From Bacillus sp. V3-13 (lineage in GTDB: Bacteria > Bacillota > Bacilli > Bacillales > Cytobacillaceae): DNA of 64,000 nt. The position numbers were made by a program, and so were the translations under genes. The notes beneath the pieces are model-generated. The model was not told the origin of the DNA, searched no databases, and saw only the letters and a list, made by a program, of their open reading frames with translations. Below, piece by piece: positions 24,774 through 34,666 of the stretch. How positions within the stretch are numbered: position 1 is the first letter of the stretch; every line of letters begins with the position of its first letter. The DNA lies in the NCBI RefSeq assembly GCF_002860165.1, contig NZ_PGUZ01000017.1, positions 53,677-117,676 on the forward strand, read 5' to 3'.

Positions 24774-25289
24774 GTGTTAAAGCATTTCTTGCCAGATCAG
24801 CATGTAAAAAATATTTTTGAAGTTACTCCTGAAAGTTTGAAAGAGAAGGGTATCAAAGGAATTATTACAGACCTTGATAACACTCTCGTTGAGTGGGACC
24901 GGCCCCATGCCACCCCTAAATTAATCGAATGGTTTGAAGGGATGAGGAGAAGTGGGATTCTCGTGACGATCGTGTCCAATAATATTGAATTGAGGGTAAA
25001 GTCTTTTTCAGAGCCGCTCGGGATTCCGTTTATATTTCAAGCGCGAAAACCGATGGGACGGGCTTTTAAAAAGGCGCTCGTGCAAATGGGGCTTGAGAAA
25101 TACGAAACCGTTGTGATTGGCGACCAGCTCTTAACTGATGTTCTCGGTGGAAACAGGAACGGATTTCATACGATTTTGGTTGTACCTGTTGCAAAAACAG
25201 ACGGTTTTATGACAAGGTTTAACCGGCAGATAGAACGGAGAATCCTGAAATGGTTTCGAAAAAAAGGAATGCTTAATTGGGAGGATTAA
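24774..25289 (+). CDS. yqeG: YqeG family HAD-type phosphatase
   Basis: This 171-residue HAD-superfamily IIIA phosphatase has motif I DLDNTLVEWD (nucleophile in ITDLDNT), motif II TIVSNN and motif III IGDQLLTDVLGGNRNG. The family includes mitochondrial Gep4 and bacterial proteins acting on phosphatidylglycerophosphate, so a role in phosphatidylglycerol synthesis is plausible. The substrate is not visible in sequence. GTG 24774 follows AAGAGGTGG. It opens the conserved yqeG-yqeH-aroE-yhbY-nadD-yqeK-rsfS-yqeM operon. Confidence 0.93.
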   Translation: MLKHFLPDQHVKNIFEVTPESLKEKGIKGIITDLDNTLVEWDRPHATPKLIEWFEGMRRSGILVTIVSNNIELRVKSFSEPLGIPFIFQARKPMGRAFKKALVQMGLEKYETVVIGDQLLTDVLGGNRNGFHTILVVPVAKTDGFMTRFNRQIERRILKWFRKKGMLNWED

Positions 25290-25292
25290 TGA

Positions 25293-26399
25293 GTGAATGA
25301 CCAATATTTTACCTGCATTGGCTGCGGGATAAAAATCCAGACTGACAATCCCGGGGAATTAGGGTACGCCCCGCAGTCGGCGTTAGAAAAGGAAACGATT
25401 ATCTGTCAGCGCTGCTTTCGCTTAAAACACTATAACGAGGTCCAGGACGTCAGCTTAACGGATGATGATTTCCTCAAGATTCTCAATGAAATCGGCAAAA
25501 CCGATGCGCTGATTGTTAAAATTGTCGATATTTTCGACTTTAACGGCAGCTGGCTCCCGGGCCTGCACCGTTTTGTCGGTCAAAATAAGATTTTGCTCGT
25601 CGGAAATAAGGCTGATCTCCTTCCAAAATCGGTTAAGCGCGGCAAGCTTGTGCATTGGATGAAGCATGAGGCGAAGCAGCTGGGTTTAAAGGCGGAAGAA
25701 GTATTTTTAGTAAGCGCCGCAAAAGGGCATTTTATTAAAGAAACCGCAGCTGCGATTGAGGAATTTAGACAGGGTAAGGATGTCTATGTTGTCGGCTGTA
25801 CCAATGTTGGCAAATCAACATTTATTAACCGGATTATCAAGGAGGTTACAGGCGAGGGGGATGTCATTACGACTTCCCATTTTCCGGGAACCACTCTTGA
25901 TATCATTAAAATACCGCTGTCAGACGAAAAGGCAATCATTGATACACCCGGGATCATCAACCATCATCAAATGGCGCATTTTGTAGATAAACGCGATTTA
26001 AAACTCATCACCCCGAAGAAGGAAATAAAAGCAAAGATTTATCAGTTAAATGAAGGGCAAACACTGTTCTTCGGCGGACTGGCCCGATTTGATTATATTA
26101 GCGGGGGCCGGAGGTCAATCGTTTGTTACTTGTCCAACGATCTAAATATCCACCGCACGAAAACGGAAAAAGCTGACGCCCTCTACGAAGATCACGCCGG
26201 GGAAATGCTGTTCCCGCCGCGCAAGGAGCAGCTGGATACTTTTCCGGAACTCGTCAGGCATGAATTTACAATAAAAGAAGCGAAAACGGATATCGTTTTT
26301 TCCGGGCTCGGCTGGGTAACAGTGAATGATCCCGGCGCAAAGGTGGCTGCCTATGTTCCACGCGGAGTTCATGTTATGCTGCGGAAGTCGTTAATATAG
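25293..26399 (+). CDS. yqeH: Ribosome biogenesis GTPase YqeH
   Basis: YqeH is a circularly permuted GTPase needed for 30S subunit assembly. The 368-residue protein begins with a zinc finger (Cys8, Cys11, Cys38, Cys41). The G motifs then run in permuted order: G4 NKAD (105-108), G5 SAAK (141-144), G1 GCTNVGKS (168-175) and G3 DTPG (217-220). The C-terminal domain probably binds RNA or protein. GTG 25293 lies behind GGGAGG and almost touches the yqeG stop. Confidence 0.96.
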   Translation: MNDQYFTCIGCGIKIQTDNPGELGYAPQSALEKETIICQRCFRLKHYNEVQDVSLTDDDFLKILNEIGKTDALIVKIVDIFDFNGSWLPGLHRFVGQNKILLVGNKADLLPKSVKRGKLVHWMKHEAKQLGLKAEEVFLVSAAKGHFIKETAAAIEEFRQGKDVYVVGCTNVGKSTFINRIIKEVTGEGDVITTSHFPGTTLDIIKIPLSDEKAIIDTPGIINHHQMAHFVDKRDLKLITPKKEIKAKIYQLNEGQTLFFGGLARFDYISGGRRSIVCYLSNDLNIHRTKTEKADALYEDHAGEMLFPPRKEQLDTFPELVRHEFTIKEAKTDIVFSGLGWVTVNDPGAKVAAYVPRGVHVMLRKSLI

Positions 26400-26532
26400 T
26401 AAACACTTATGCTTTTCATGATTCGTCTTATAAAAAGAAGCTTGCCGTTACCATAGGGCCCAAAACAGGTATTTTCCTTTGTACTTGGTAATGTGGCCAA
26501 GGAGTTAACGTGTTTCTGGGGGGAGAGAGGAT

Positions 26533-27372
26533 TTGAAGAAATTGTACGGGGTAATTGGTGATCCGATTGCCCATTCGATGTCACCGATTATGCACAATGA
26601 TTTATTTCAATTTTACCAGATTGATGCTCATTACCATCCTTTCCATATTCAAAAGGAGCAATTGGAGGATGCTGTAAACGCGTTGAAGACGATCGGCGTT
26701 GCGGGGTTTAATGTGACGGTTCCCCATAAAGGTGAAATCATGAAATGGCTGGATGAAATTGACCCCCTTGCTGAAGCGATCGGGGCCGTAAATACGGTCG
26801 TCAACCGCAATGGGAAGTTAACAGGCTATAATACGGATGGACCCGGCTTTGTCAAAGGATTAAGAATGCTTGTGCAGCCGCTTCCGGGCCAAAGAGTCCT
26901 GATTGTCGGAGCTGGCGGGGCAGCAAAAGCGATTTATTACGCGCTTGCAAAGGAAGGCATCAACATGATCGATATATGCAACCGGACTGTTGAAAAAGCC
27001 GTTGAGCTAAAAAAAAGCTGTCCCTTCTCCGTGAACACGGAGATATTGTCGATAAAGGAAGCGGAGGAAAAGCTCAATCAATATACTCTGCTTATTCAAA
27101 CAACGCTGATCGGAATGGAACCGGCAACCGATTTTTCGCCCCTTTCGCTTGAAAACCTTAATCGGGACGCTTTAGTCAGTGATATTATTTATAATCCGCT
27201 TGAAACAAAGCTTTTGCGGGAAGCTAAAGAGAAAGGCGCCATTATCCAGAACGGGATCGACATGTTCGTCTACCAGGGGGCGCTTGCCTTTCAAAAATGG
27301 ACCGGCATCATGCCGGATACTGCAAGAATGAAAATCAATGTAACGAAACAATTGGGAGGAAATCCATGCTAA
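26533..27372 (+). CDS. aroE: Shikimate dehydrogenase
   Basis: AroE reduces 3-dehydroshikimate to shikimate with NADPH in aromatic amino acid synthesis. In this 279-residue protein the catalytic pair is Lys66 (NVTVPHKG) and Asp102 (NTDGPGF), with the dinucleotide loop GAGGAAKA. The start MKKLYGVIGDPIAHSMSP is standard. TTG 26533 is preceded by GGGGGGAGAG. A 133-base gap after yqeH holds no further gene or clear terminator. The 3' end overlaps yhbY by 7 bases. Confidence 0.95.
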   Translation: MKKLYGVIGDPIAHSMSPIMHNDLFQFYQIDAHYHPFHIQKEQLEDAVNALKTIGVAGFNVTVPHKGEIMKWLDEIDPLAEAIGAVNTVVNRNGKLTGYNTDGPGFVKGLRMLVQPLPGQRVLIVGAGGAAKAIYYALAKEGINMIDICNRTVEKAVELKKSCPFSVNTEILSIKEAEEKLNQYTLLIQTTLIGMEPATDFSPLSLENLNRDALVSDIIYNPLETKLLREAKEKGAIIQNGIDMFVYQGALAFQKWTGIMPDTARMKINVTKQLGGNPC

Positions 27373-27656
27373 CCGGGAAACAAAAACGTTTTTTAAGGTC
27401 GAAAGCCCATCATTTAAACCCGATCTTTCAAGTAGGCAAAGGCGGCGTAAACGAAAACATGGTCAAACAAATTGCCGAAGCGCTTGAAGCCAGGGAATTG
27501 ATTAAAATAAGTATTTTGCAAAACAGTGAAGAAGACAGGGATACTGTCGCGGAAAAGCTAGTATCAGGGACCGGGGCAGAACTGGTCCAAATCATCGGGA
27601 ATATAATTGTTCTCTATAAGGAATCAATGGAAAACAAGCAGCTAACCCTTCCATAA
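27366..27656 (+). CDS. yhbY: YhbY family RNA-binding protein
   Basis: This 96-residue CRM-domain protein (YqeI in B. subtilis) associates with pre-50S particles in related bacteria. The CRM signature VGKGGVNENMVKQI and the basic lead KQKRFLRSKAHHL are present. ATG 27366 lies in the end of aroE with GGGAGG upstream. A longer in-frame extension into aroE has no ribosome binding site. Confidence 0.93.
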   Translation: MLTGKQKRFLRSKAHHLNPIFQVGKGGVNENMVKQIAEALEARELIKISILQNSEEDRDTVAEKLVSGTGAELVQIIGNIIVLYKESMENKQLTLP

Positions 27657-27699
27657 GAAGGACGGCTTTAGGTAATGCGATCAAAGGGAGGTTCTCATT

Positions 27700-28266
27700 T
27701 TGCGAAAAATCGGTATTCTTGGCGGTACATTTGATCCGCCCCATTACGGTCATTTGCTGATAGCAAATGAGGTGCTGGAAGCTTTGAATCTGGAAGAGAT
27801 CTGGTTTATGCCTAATCAGGATCCACCCCACAAGGATAAAGCCAAAGTCCAGAGTGGGCACCGTTTCAGAATGCTGGAGCTGGCAATTGAGGACCATCCC
27901 CGATTTCGGATCGAACCGCTGGAATTAACAAGGGAAGGCCGGTCTTATACGATTGAGACGATGCAATTATTAAAAAATAAATATAACAACATAAGCTTTT
28001 ATTTTCTGATTGGGGCAGATATGATTGAATATTTGCCGAACTGGCATCGAATCGATGAGTTGATGGAAATGGTCGAGTTTGTCGGAGTTAAGCGTCCTTC
28101 CTATAGCCATCACACCCCGTTTCCGATCACCTATGTTGAAGTACCTGAAATGGGTGTTTCATCCAGCATGTTGAGAGAGCGGCTGCGGGAAGGCAAAACA
28201 GTCAGGTATTTATTGCCTGACCCGGTAAGGAATTATATTGAGGAGAATAACTTATATGGAACGTAA
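27700..28266 (+). CDS. nadD: Nicotinate-nucleotide adenylyltransferase
   Basis: NadD adenylates nicotinate mononucleotide in NAD synthesis. The protein is 188 residues. The nucleotidyltransferase motif [11 protein letters not shown] (8-18) and the C-terminal signature [10 protein letters not shown] are both intact. TTG 27700 follows AAAGGGAGG. Its stop overlaps the yqeK start. Confidence 0.96.
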   Translation: MRKIGILGGTFDPPHYGHLLIANEVLEALNLEEIWFMPNQDPPHKDKAKVQSGHRFRMLELAIEDHPRFRIEPLELTREGRSYTIETMQLLKNKYNNISFYFLIGADMIEYLPNWHRIDELMEMVEFVGVKRPSYSHHTPFPITYVEVPEMGVSSSMLRERLREGKTVRYLLPDPVRNYIEENNLYGT

Positions 28267-28834
28267 TAAAGCTCTTGAGCTTGTGAAAATACAATTGACC
28301 GAGCACCGCTATAAGCATACGATCGGTGTGATGGAAACGGCAGTCCAGTTGGCATGGAAGTATGGTGCCGATCTGAAAAAGGCCGAACTGGCCGCGATCT
28401 TCCATGATTATGCAAAGTTCCGGCCAAAGGATGAGATGAAACAAATTATTATCGCCGAAAAAATGCCCGCTGACTTATTGGAATACAGCAGTGAGCTTTG
28501 GCACGCCCCCGTTGGTGCTTTTCTTGTCGAGAAGGAAGCCGGCATAACCGATCCCGAAATTCTCGATGCCATTCGCTACCATACATCAGGACGGGCGGGA
28601 ATGACGCTGCTCGAAAAGATTATCTATTTAGCTGACTATATCGAACCAGGACGGCAATTTCCCGGAGTTGATGAGGTCAGGGAGCTGGCAGAAACAGATC
28701 TTGAACAAGCGCTTGTCCGCTCTGTGCAAAATTCGATTGTTTTTTTACTCAAAAAAAACCAGCCTGTATACCCGCAAACATTAATCACTTATAACGATTT
28801 AGTAACAAAGAGGAGGATTAATCTGAATGAATGA
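28256..28834 (+). CDS. yqeK: HD-domain hydrolase YqeK (Ap4A hydrolase type)
   Basis: This 192-residue HD-domain phosphohydrolase has metal ligands His in HRYKHTIGV, the HD pair in IFHDYAK, and later [10 protein letters not shown] and LADYIEPGR. YqeK proteins of Firmicutes have been reported to be symmetrical diadenosine tetraphosphate hydrolases. ATG 28256 follows GAGGAG and overlaps the nadD stop. The 3' end overlaps rsfS. Confidence 0.93.
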   Translation: MERNKALELVKIQLTEHRYKHTIGVMETAVQLAWKYGADLKKAELAAIFHDYAKFRPKDEMKQIIIAEKMPADLLEYSSELWHAPVGAFLVEKEAGITDPEILDAIRYHTSGRAGMTLLEKIIYLADYIEPGRQFPGVDEVRELAETDLEQALVRSVQNSIVFLLKKNQPVYPQTLITYNDLVTKRRINLNE

Positions 28835-29183
28835 ACGGGAAGTTTTAGTAACAGCCGTAAAGGCAGCGGACGATAAAGGGGCGGAAGATATTGTGGTCCT
28901 GAACATGAAGGGAGTTTCGCTTGTCGCCGACTATTTTATCATTTGCCACGGAAATTCTGATAAGCAGGTTCAGGCGATTGCCCGGGAGATGAAGGAGAAG
29001 GTTGAAGAACTGGGCCATTCCGTCAAGAGGATGGAGGGCTTTGATGAAGCAAAATGGGTGCTCGTTGACCTCGGCGATGTGGTCGCCCATATTTTCCATC
29101 GCGATGAGCGAAGCTATTACAATTTGGAACGGCTATGGGGCGACGCACCGCTTGAAAACGTGCAAAGCGAGCTCAATTTATGA
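28827..29183 (+). CDS. rsfS: Ribosomal silencing factor RsfS
   Basis: This 118-residue protein of the RsfS/Iojap family binds ribosomal protein L14 and blocks subunit joining in starved cells. Family features are the SLVADYFIICHGNSDKQVQA core and VVAHIFHRDERSYYNLERLW near the C-terminus. AGGAGG lies upstream of ATG 28827. It overlaps both neighbours by a few bases, so the operon is tightly coupled. Confidence 0.95.
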   Translation: MNEREVLVTAVKAADDKGAEDIVVLNMKGVSLVADYFIICHGNSDKQVQAIAREMKEKVEELGHSVKRMEGFDEAKWVLVDLGDVVAHIFHRDERSYYNLERLWGDAPLENVQSELNL

Positions 29184-29926
29184 CATACGGGAAATTCGCT
29201 TATTTGTACGATGAACTGATGAAGGATGTTCCTTACGATAAATGGGTTGATCTCTTAAAGGAAAAAACGGAAAAGTACGCTGTCGATGGGAAGCAGCTGC
29301 TTGATCTGGCCTGTGGAACGGGTCAGCTTTCCATTCGGTTGGCGAAGGCAGGGTTTAGCGTTTCGGGTGTGGATTTGTCAGCGGATATGCTCGCGGTTGC
29401 TGAAGCAAAAGCAGCGGAAAACCGGCTCGCTATTGGTTTTTATCAGCAAAACATGACGGAGGTGACCGGTTTTAATGAAGTGGACGTTGCCGGCATCTTC
29501 TGTGATTCGTTGAATTACCTGGAAACGGAGCAGGATGTAAAAGACACTTTCAGGAGCGTGCATAGCCAGCTGAAAAAAGGCGGGCTTTTTCTTTTTGATG
29601 TCCATTCTGTCTATAAAGTGACGCAAATTTTTATAAATCAAACGTTTGCTGTCGATGAAGAAAAAATTTCGTATATTTGGAACTGTTTTCCCGGCGGCTT
29701 CCCAAACAGTGTCGAGCATGATTTAACTTTTTTCGTGCTTGATGAACGGAGCGGCAAGTATGACCGCTTTCAGGAATACCACAAACAGCGCACTTTCCTG
29801 ATTTCTGAATATGAGCGGTGGCTGCAGGAGGCGGGCTTTGATGTGCTTGAAATACTCGCTGATTTTGAAGATGAAGAGCCGAACGATCATTCGGAAAGAA
29901 TTTTTTTTATGGCACGTAAACAATAA
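29180..29926 (+). CDS. yqeM: SAM-dependent methyltransferase YqeM
   Basis: This 248-residue class I methyltransferase has the SAM motif LLDLACGTGQLSIRLA at about residues 40-55, then the acidic residue region GVDLSADML. The ATG overlaps the rsfS stop in ATGA. Substrate is not known for the Bacillus YqeM family. It is the last gene of the yqeG operon and ends at a double hairpin. Confidence 0.9.
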   Translation: MTYGKFAYLYDELMKDVPYDKWVDLLKEKTEKYAVDGKQLLDLACGTGQLSIRLAKAGFSVSGVDLSADMLAVAEAKAAENRLAIGFYQQNMTEVTGFNEVDVAGIFCDSLNYLETEQDVKDTFRSVHSQLKKGGLFLFDVHSVYKVTQIFINQTFAVDEEKISYIWNCFPGGFPNSVEHDLTFFVLDERSGKYDRFQEYHKQRTFLISEYERWLQEAGFDVLEILADFEDEEPNDHSERIFFMARKQ

Positions 29927-29952
29927 AAAAGCTGGCGTTTTCGCCAGCAAGC

Positions 29953-29992
29953 CAGCTTGTAAAGAATATGATTTCTTTGCAAGCTTTTTTTA
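29953..29992 (+). terminator. Terminator after yqeM
   Basis: AGCTTG-AAAGAA pairs with TTCTTT-CAAGCT with one unpaired position, followed by seven T residues. An additional hairpin GCTGGCG/CGCCAGC lies just before it at 29932-29948. Confidence 0.85.
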
Positions 29993-30026
29993 GATTTAGG
30001 AAGGATTTTTTTCACGGAAAAGAGAA

Positions 30027-30857
30027 TTAATTTATTTGCGAAGGAAATTGCTTTTCGATCCCCTTTAAATCCTCACGGAATTTTTCATGAGTAGCCTCGA
30101 AAACGTGTTCGAAGACATCCCCAAGCTCGCTCTCAAGGATTTTAATCCCCTCGCCGGTTATTCCGCCTTTCACGCACACTTTTTCCTGGAGCGCAGGCAG
30201 CGTAAAAATGTCCTTTTTTAACAGTTCCCCCAGACCGATCAGCATCTCACTGGCCAGCTTTGTCGCTGTCTCCCTGTCAATCTCTGTCTCTTTTTCCGCC
30301 GCGTTGATAAACCTTTGAACGAGATAGCTGAAAAAAGCCGGGCCGCAGCTGACGATATCGGATGCTACCCTTGTGATGTTTTCTTCGATTTCGACCGGGA
30401 CAGAAATGGAACAAAACAAATTCCAGATCTCGTCCTTCCATCTGTTGTCACACCGCTCACCGAAAGTAACAAGCGATACTCCTGCAAGAGCCCGGTTTGT
30501 AATACTTGGAATAACTCTCGCCACCGAACAGGAAACAGCCTGTTCCAATTGTTCCGTGCTGATCGGGCTGGTGATTGAAACGACGCACTTGTCAGCAGTC
30601 AAGTGCGGGTCAATCTCGCTCAGAACCGGACGGATATCATGGGGCTTTACACAGATGAAGATTAAATCGGACATATGTGCAGTCTCGCCCGGTTGATCTG
30701 TGACGGTTATATCTTTAAATTTCGCTTGAATGTCCAAAGCTTTTGATTTTGTTCGATTTGTAATCGTCATGGAAGCAGGGGCAACGGCTTTTCCTTCAAT
30801 CATAGCCTCTGCAAGAATTCTCCCCATATTTCCAGTACCAATGATGCCAACCCTCAT
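30027..30857 (-). CDS. comER: ComER, ProC-like protein
   Basis: This 276-residue member of the pyrroline-5-carboxylate reductase family has Rossmann motif GIIGTGNMGRILAEAM at its N-terminus and the ProC-like C-terminal helical domain (CGPAFFSYLVQRFI). It lies divergent to comEA exactly as comER does in B. subtilis, where it is dispensable for competence and its role is not settled. The active-site match to true ProC is partial, so proline synthesis is not assumed. GGAGGAATGCAGCT precedes ATG. Confidence 0.92.
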   Translation of the reverse strand: MRVGIIGTGNMGRILAEAMIEGKAVAPASMTITNRTKSKALDIQAKFKDITVTDQPGETAHMSDLIFICVKPHDIRPVLSEIDPHLTADKCVVSITSPISTEQLEQAVSCSVARVIPSITNRALAGVSLVTFGERCDNRWKDEIWNLFCSISVPVEIEENITRVASDIVSCGPAFFSYLVQRFINAAEKETEIDRETATKLASEMLIGLGELLKKDIFTLPALQEKVCVKGGITGEGIKILESELGDVFEHVFEATHEKFREDLKGIEKQFPSQIN

Positions 30858-30945
30858 AGCTGCATTCCTCCTATTAAGCCGGATTTCTCATAAAAGGATA
30901 TGAAGCAACTGACCGTTTATTCCAAAAAGAAAGGAATGATTTATC

Positions 30946-31557
30946 GTGAAGGAAATTCTTAACAGGTACAAATATGTGATAATCGCACTGGCAGTTTTTT
31001 CAGCAGCGGCTATTTTTTATTTTAACGAACCGGCAAAAGAAGAGGGCGCAGTAACCGATTTAGAGCAGTGGGACACAGGGGAAAAGCCGGCTCCTGAACA
31101 GGCGGAGGAAGAACCGAAAACGATCATGGCAGACATAAAAGGGCAAGTCATCCATCCAGGAGTATATGAAACCGAAGCGGGTGAGCGGGTCATTGATTTA
31201 ATCGAAAAGGCGGGTGGACTTACCCCGGAAGCCGATCAGGCTGCTGTCAATTTTGCCAAGCAGGTAACAGACGAGATGATGGTTTATATACCGGCCATCG
31301 GCGAGGAAGCGCGTGCCGTTGGAGGAGCTTCTCCAGCTGACGAAGCAACCGGGAATGATACTGAACTGGTAAATATTAATACGGCTGATCCGGCCGCGCT
31401 CGAAACGTTGCCGGGGATCGGCCCCTCGAAGTCGGCCGCAATCATTGAATACCGGGAAACGAATGGAGCTTTCAAAACGGTGGATGACTTAAAATCAATC
31501 AGCGGGATTGGCGAAAAAACGTTTGAAAAGTTAAAGGACAAAATTATCGTGAAATAG
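30946..31557 (+). CDS. comEA: Competence DNA-binding protein ComEA
   Basis: ComEA is the membrane-anchored receptor for incoming double-stranded DNA. The 203 residues comprise a membrane anchor (9-26), an acidic linker, an SLBB domain (about 61-117) and a C-terminal helix-hairpin-helix pair (140-203; INTADPAALETLPGIGPSKS, SGIGEKTFEKL). GTG 30946 follows AAAGGAATG. It is the first gene of comEABC. Confidence 0.95.
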   Translation: MKEILNRYKYVIIALAVFSAAAIFYFNEPAKEEGAVTDLEQWDTGEKPAPEQAEEEPKTIMADIKGQVIHPGVYETEAGERVIDLIEKAGGLTPEADQAAVNFAKQVTDEMMVYIPAIGEEARAVGGASPADEATGNDTELVNINTADPAALETLPGIGPSKSAAIIEYRETNGAFKTVDDLKSISGIGEKTFEKLKDKIIVK

Positions 31558-31647
31558 CAGAATGTCATTGACCAACTTTCATGAAACGATTTAAACTTAT
31601 GGAGACCAAGCCCGAAACTGACATGACTATTTAAAAGCGAGGGGAAC

Positions 31648-32208
31648 ATGAAGATGGAGCGTATTTCCTGGAACGAATATTTTTTGGCGCAAAGCCATTT
31701 GCTGGCACTTAGAAGCACATGTACACGACTGACCGTCGGTGCGACGATTGTCAGGGATAAGCGGATTATCGCGGGAGGATATAACGGTTCGATTGCCGGC
31801 GGGGACCATTGCATCGATGAAGGATGCTATGTGATTGATAACCATTGCGTCAGGACTATACATGCGGAAATGAACGCTCTTTTGCAATGCGCAAAGTTCG
31901 GGGTTCCGACTGCCGGTGCAGATATTTATGTCACCCATTTTCCATGCCTGCAATGCTGTAAAGCGATCATCCAGGCGGGAATTAAAACGGTATTTTATGC
32001 GGAGGATTATAAAAACCACCCTTATGCGGTCGAACTCTTTGCGAAAGCAGGCGTCAAAGTTGAGAAGGTGGAATATAAGAGCAGACAATCGGTTGATAAC
32101 GACCTGATCGATCAGTTATTGCGGGAGCTTGAAGAGAGCGGAGCCGATCAGGATGTTGTCCGGAATTTTTATGAACGCGCCAGAAATCTTATCAAAGACC
32201 GGACATAA
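31648..32208 (+). CDS. comEB: ComEB, dCMP deaminase family
   Basis: This 186-residue zinc deaminase has HAEMNAL (His72, Glu74) and PCLQCC (Cys100, Cys103). It makes dUMP from dCMP. It sits in the comE operon but is not needed for DNA uptake in B. subtilis, where its presence may be historical. AGGGGAAC precedes ATG 31648. A 90-base gap from comEA contains no terminator. Confidence 0.93.
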   Translation: MKMERISWNEYFLAQSHLLALRSTCTRLTVGATIVRDKRIIAGGYNGSIAGGDHCIDEGCYVIDNHCVRTIHAEMNALLQCAKFGVPTAGADIYVTHFPCLQCCKAIIQAGIKTVFYAEDYKNHPYAVELFAKAGVKVEKVEYKSRQSVDNDLIDQLLRELEESGADQDVVRNFYERARNLIKDRT

Positions 32209-32234
32209 CCAGACATTTTTTCCAATGGTATCAC

Positions 32235-32265
32235 AGCCTTGCCTGTGTACAGCAAGGTTGTTTTG
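32235..32265 (+). terminator. Possible hairpin between comEB and comEC
   Basis: AGCCTTGC and GCAAGGTT pair over 8 positions with one wobble, followed by GTTTT. It could attenuate comEC expression. Confidence 0.4.
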
Positions 32266-32303
32266 CCTGCATCAGGGTGATAGTTAAAAGAAAGGAAATG
32301 CGA

Positions 32304-34631
32304 ATGAAAGGTAAACTTATTTATTTGAGCCCGGCTTCTTTACTTGGCCTTCTTGCTGCATTTGAAAACCTTTTTCTGTTTACTTCGCTGATGGCAGCTT
32401 TTAGCTTGTTTTTAGTTAAACGGAAAAACTTTCGTCCTCCCCAGATTAGTGCCGCTTGTCTTCTGTTTGTTATATTCATCGCAGCCGGCAAGATGGCCGT
32501 TCTCCAAACTGAAACATCGATAAATGGACATGAAAAACGGTTCCAGTTCATTTTTAACCAGGAAACGAAGGTGGATGGCGATCTATTTCAGGCGAATGCT
32601 GAAGTAAGCGGGCGTCAGGAAAAAATCGCCCTCAGGTATTATATTGCTGCAGAACAGGAGCAGAAATTCATTCTGGCGAACATCACGCCCGGCACGAAAT
32701 GCACCGCTTATGGAGAGCTCAGCGAACCCCCATTGCCAACCAATTTAAATGCCTTTAATTATCGCGATTTTCTCAACAGAAAAGGCATCTTCTGGACGTT
32801 TGAAGCAGAAAAAATCGATTTTCAATCGTGTGTGAGATTAAAACCGACCCCTCTTTCATTCCTGCAAAGGATCCGCCAGAAAGGAACCGCTTATATAGAA
32901 AAGCATTTTCCTGAAGCCACTGCACAAGTGTCCGCAGCCCTCATTTTTGGAGATCGCAATTTATACAATCCGGACACGTTGAACAATTACCAGGAAGCAG
33001 GGGTTATTCACCTGCTCGCCATTTCAGGCCTCCATGTCGCACTTTTAACCGGGATGATTTTTATTTGCGGCTTGCGTGCTGGTATTACGAGGGAAAAGAT
33101 GATAACTGCTTTATTTGTGTTTTTGCCTGTTTACGCGGTTTTGACCGGCGCTTCGCCATCTGTCAATCGCTCATGTTTAATGCTTTTGATAGTCCTTGCC
33201 ACCATGAAAATGAAGGGCAACTACAAAGTCGCTCCCGCAGACGCCATCAGCCTCGCGTTTATAATCTACTTGGCTATTTCCCCCTTTACCATTTATAATG
33301 CCGGATTTCAGCTTTCCTTTTTTGTCAGTTTTTTTCTTGTTGCTTCATCCCGCATTTTGAGCCGATTTCGCGATCCGATCACCCAGCTTGTCGCTGTCTC
33401 TTTTGTCGCGCAGCTTGGGTCTTTGCCGATTTTGCTCTATCATTTTTATGAGTTTTCACTTATTTCACTGTTCGCAAATGTGCTGTTTGTCCCGTTTTTT
33501 TCAGCGATCATGCTCCCGCTAACGTTGATTGTCTTCATCCTTCATTTGCTGTCGGCAAAACTGGCCGCTCCGCTATTGTTCCTTTTGAACCTGTTGATTG
33601 AAACTGCCGACCAGCTCGCCAATTTCCTCTCATCCATTCCTTTAGCCACTTTTACATTGGGGAGGCCATCCTTGTTGCTGTTGCTTTTTTATCTGGTTGC
33701 GATTTTCACATTCTTTTTTCTGTGGGAAAAATTATCGGACAGAAGGCAGCTAAGCAGGATTATATGGCTTATCATCATTCCATTAACGGTTCATGGCCTG
33801 TATCACTATCTCTCCCCAACCGGGGAAGTTACCTTTATTGATGTCGGCCAGGGAGACAGTACATTAATCATTTTGCCCAACGACCGCGGAACGTACTTGA
33901 TTGATACCGGCGGGACAGTCCGGTTCGGGGAAACGGAAAAGTGGCGGCGAAGGAAAGAACCTTTTGAAGTTGGCCGCGATGTTCTTGTTCCGTTTTTAAA
34001 AAGCAAAGGAATCCGCCAAATTGACAAGCTGGTCCTCACTCACGGAGATGCAGATCATATTGGCGGGGTGCTGTCGCTTATTGAAGACATAAAGGTAGCG
34101 GAGATTTTAATGCCGCGGGCGCCGGATCGAGCCGAATTGGAGAGGCAAGTGATCGCCGCTGCTGTGAAAAAGAAAGTGTCCATCAAGATGGCAACAGAGG
34201 GGATGGGCTGGAGCAAGGGGACTGCGGCTTTTCAGATTATTTCCCCCGACCCGGCCGCGCCATTTGAGAGAAACAACTCATCAATTGTGATCCGGGCGCA
34301 TATTGGCGGATTGGACTGGCTTTTTACAGGCGATTTGGAAGCGGAGGGGGAAGAATTGCTTTTAAGAAAGTATCCTGATTTGCATGCCGACGTGTTAAAA
34401 GCCGGACATCATGGCAGCAAAACCTCAACATCGGCCCCCTTCATTAACCAATTGCAGCCAAAGGCTGCGATCATTTCAGCAGGAAGGAAGAACCGCTTCG
34501 GGCATCCCCATGCTGAAGTAGTATCAAGACTGGAGGGCAGGAACATTAAAATTTTCCGGACAGATCAACAAGGAGCGATCACCTATACTTTTAGAGGAAA
34601 TTCGGGAACCTTTTCAAGCGTACTTCCATAG
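32304..34631 (+). CDS. comEC: DNA internalisation channel ComEC
   Basis: ComEC transports single-stranded DNA through the membrane. In this 775-residue protein an N-terminal OB-like soluble domain lies between early membrane helices. The competence membrane domain (about 200-480) has ALIFGDRN and LLAISGLHVALLTG. A C-terminal metallo-beta-lactamase-like domain carries HGDADHIGG near residue 580, then LKAGHHGSKTS. The latter domain is thought to be the nuclease. ATG 32304 is chosen for GGAAA spacing; ATG 32298 and GTG 32277 are alternatives. Confidence 0.94.
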   Translation: MKGKLIYLSPASLLGLLAAFENLFLFTSLMAAFSLFLVKRKNFRPPQISAACLLFVIFIAAGKMAVLQTETSINGHEKRFQFIFNQETKVDGDLFQANAEVSGRQEKIALRYYIAAEQEQKFILANITPGTKCTAYGELSEPPLPTNLNAFNYRDFLNRKGIFWTFEAEKIDFQSCVRLKPTPLSFLQRIRQKGTAYIEKHFPEATAQVSAALIFGDRNLYNPDTLNNYQEAGVIHLLAISGLHVALLTGMIFICGLRAGITREKMITALFVFLPVYAVLTGASPSVNRSCLMLLIVLATMKMKGNYKVAPADAISLAFIIYLAISPFTIYNAGFQLSFFVSFFLVASSRILSRFRDPITQLVAVSFVAQLGSLPILLYHFYEFSLISLFANVLFVPFFSAIMLPLTLIVFILHLLSAKLAAPLLFLLNLLIETADQLANFLSSIPLATFTLGRPSLLLLLFYLVAIFTFFFLWEKLSDRRQLSRIIWLIIIPLTVHGLYHYLSPTGEVTFIDVGQGDSTLIILPNDRGTYLIDTGGTVRFGETEKWRRRKEPFEVGRDVLVPFLKSKGIRQIDKLVLTHGDADHIGGVLSLIEDIKVAEILMPRAPDRAELERQVIAAAVKKKVSIKMATEGMGWSKGTAAFQIISPDPAAPFERNNSSIVIRAHIGGLDWLFTGDLEAEGEELLLRKYPDLHADVLKAGHHGSKTSTSAPFINQLQPKAAIISAGRKNRFGHPHAEVVSRLEGRNIKIFRTDQQGAITYTFRGNSGTFSSVLP

Positions 34632-34666
34632 AATATATCAATAACAGTCACCCTGATTAAACGAAA

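Noticed and set aside
24479..24820. 113-codon frame upstream of yqeG
   Set aside because: It overlaps the yqeG start in another frame, lacks a ribosome binding site, and covers the yqeG promoter region.
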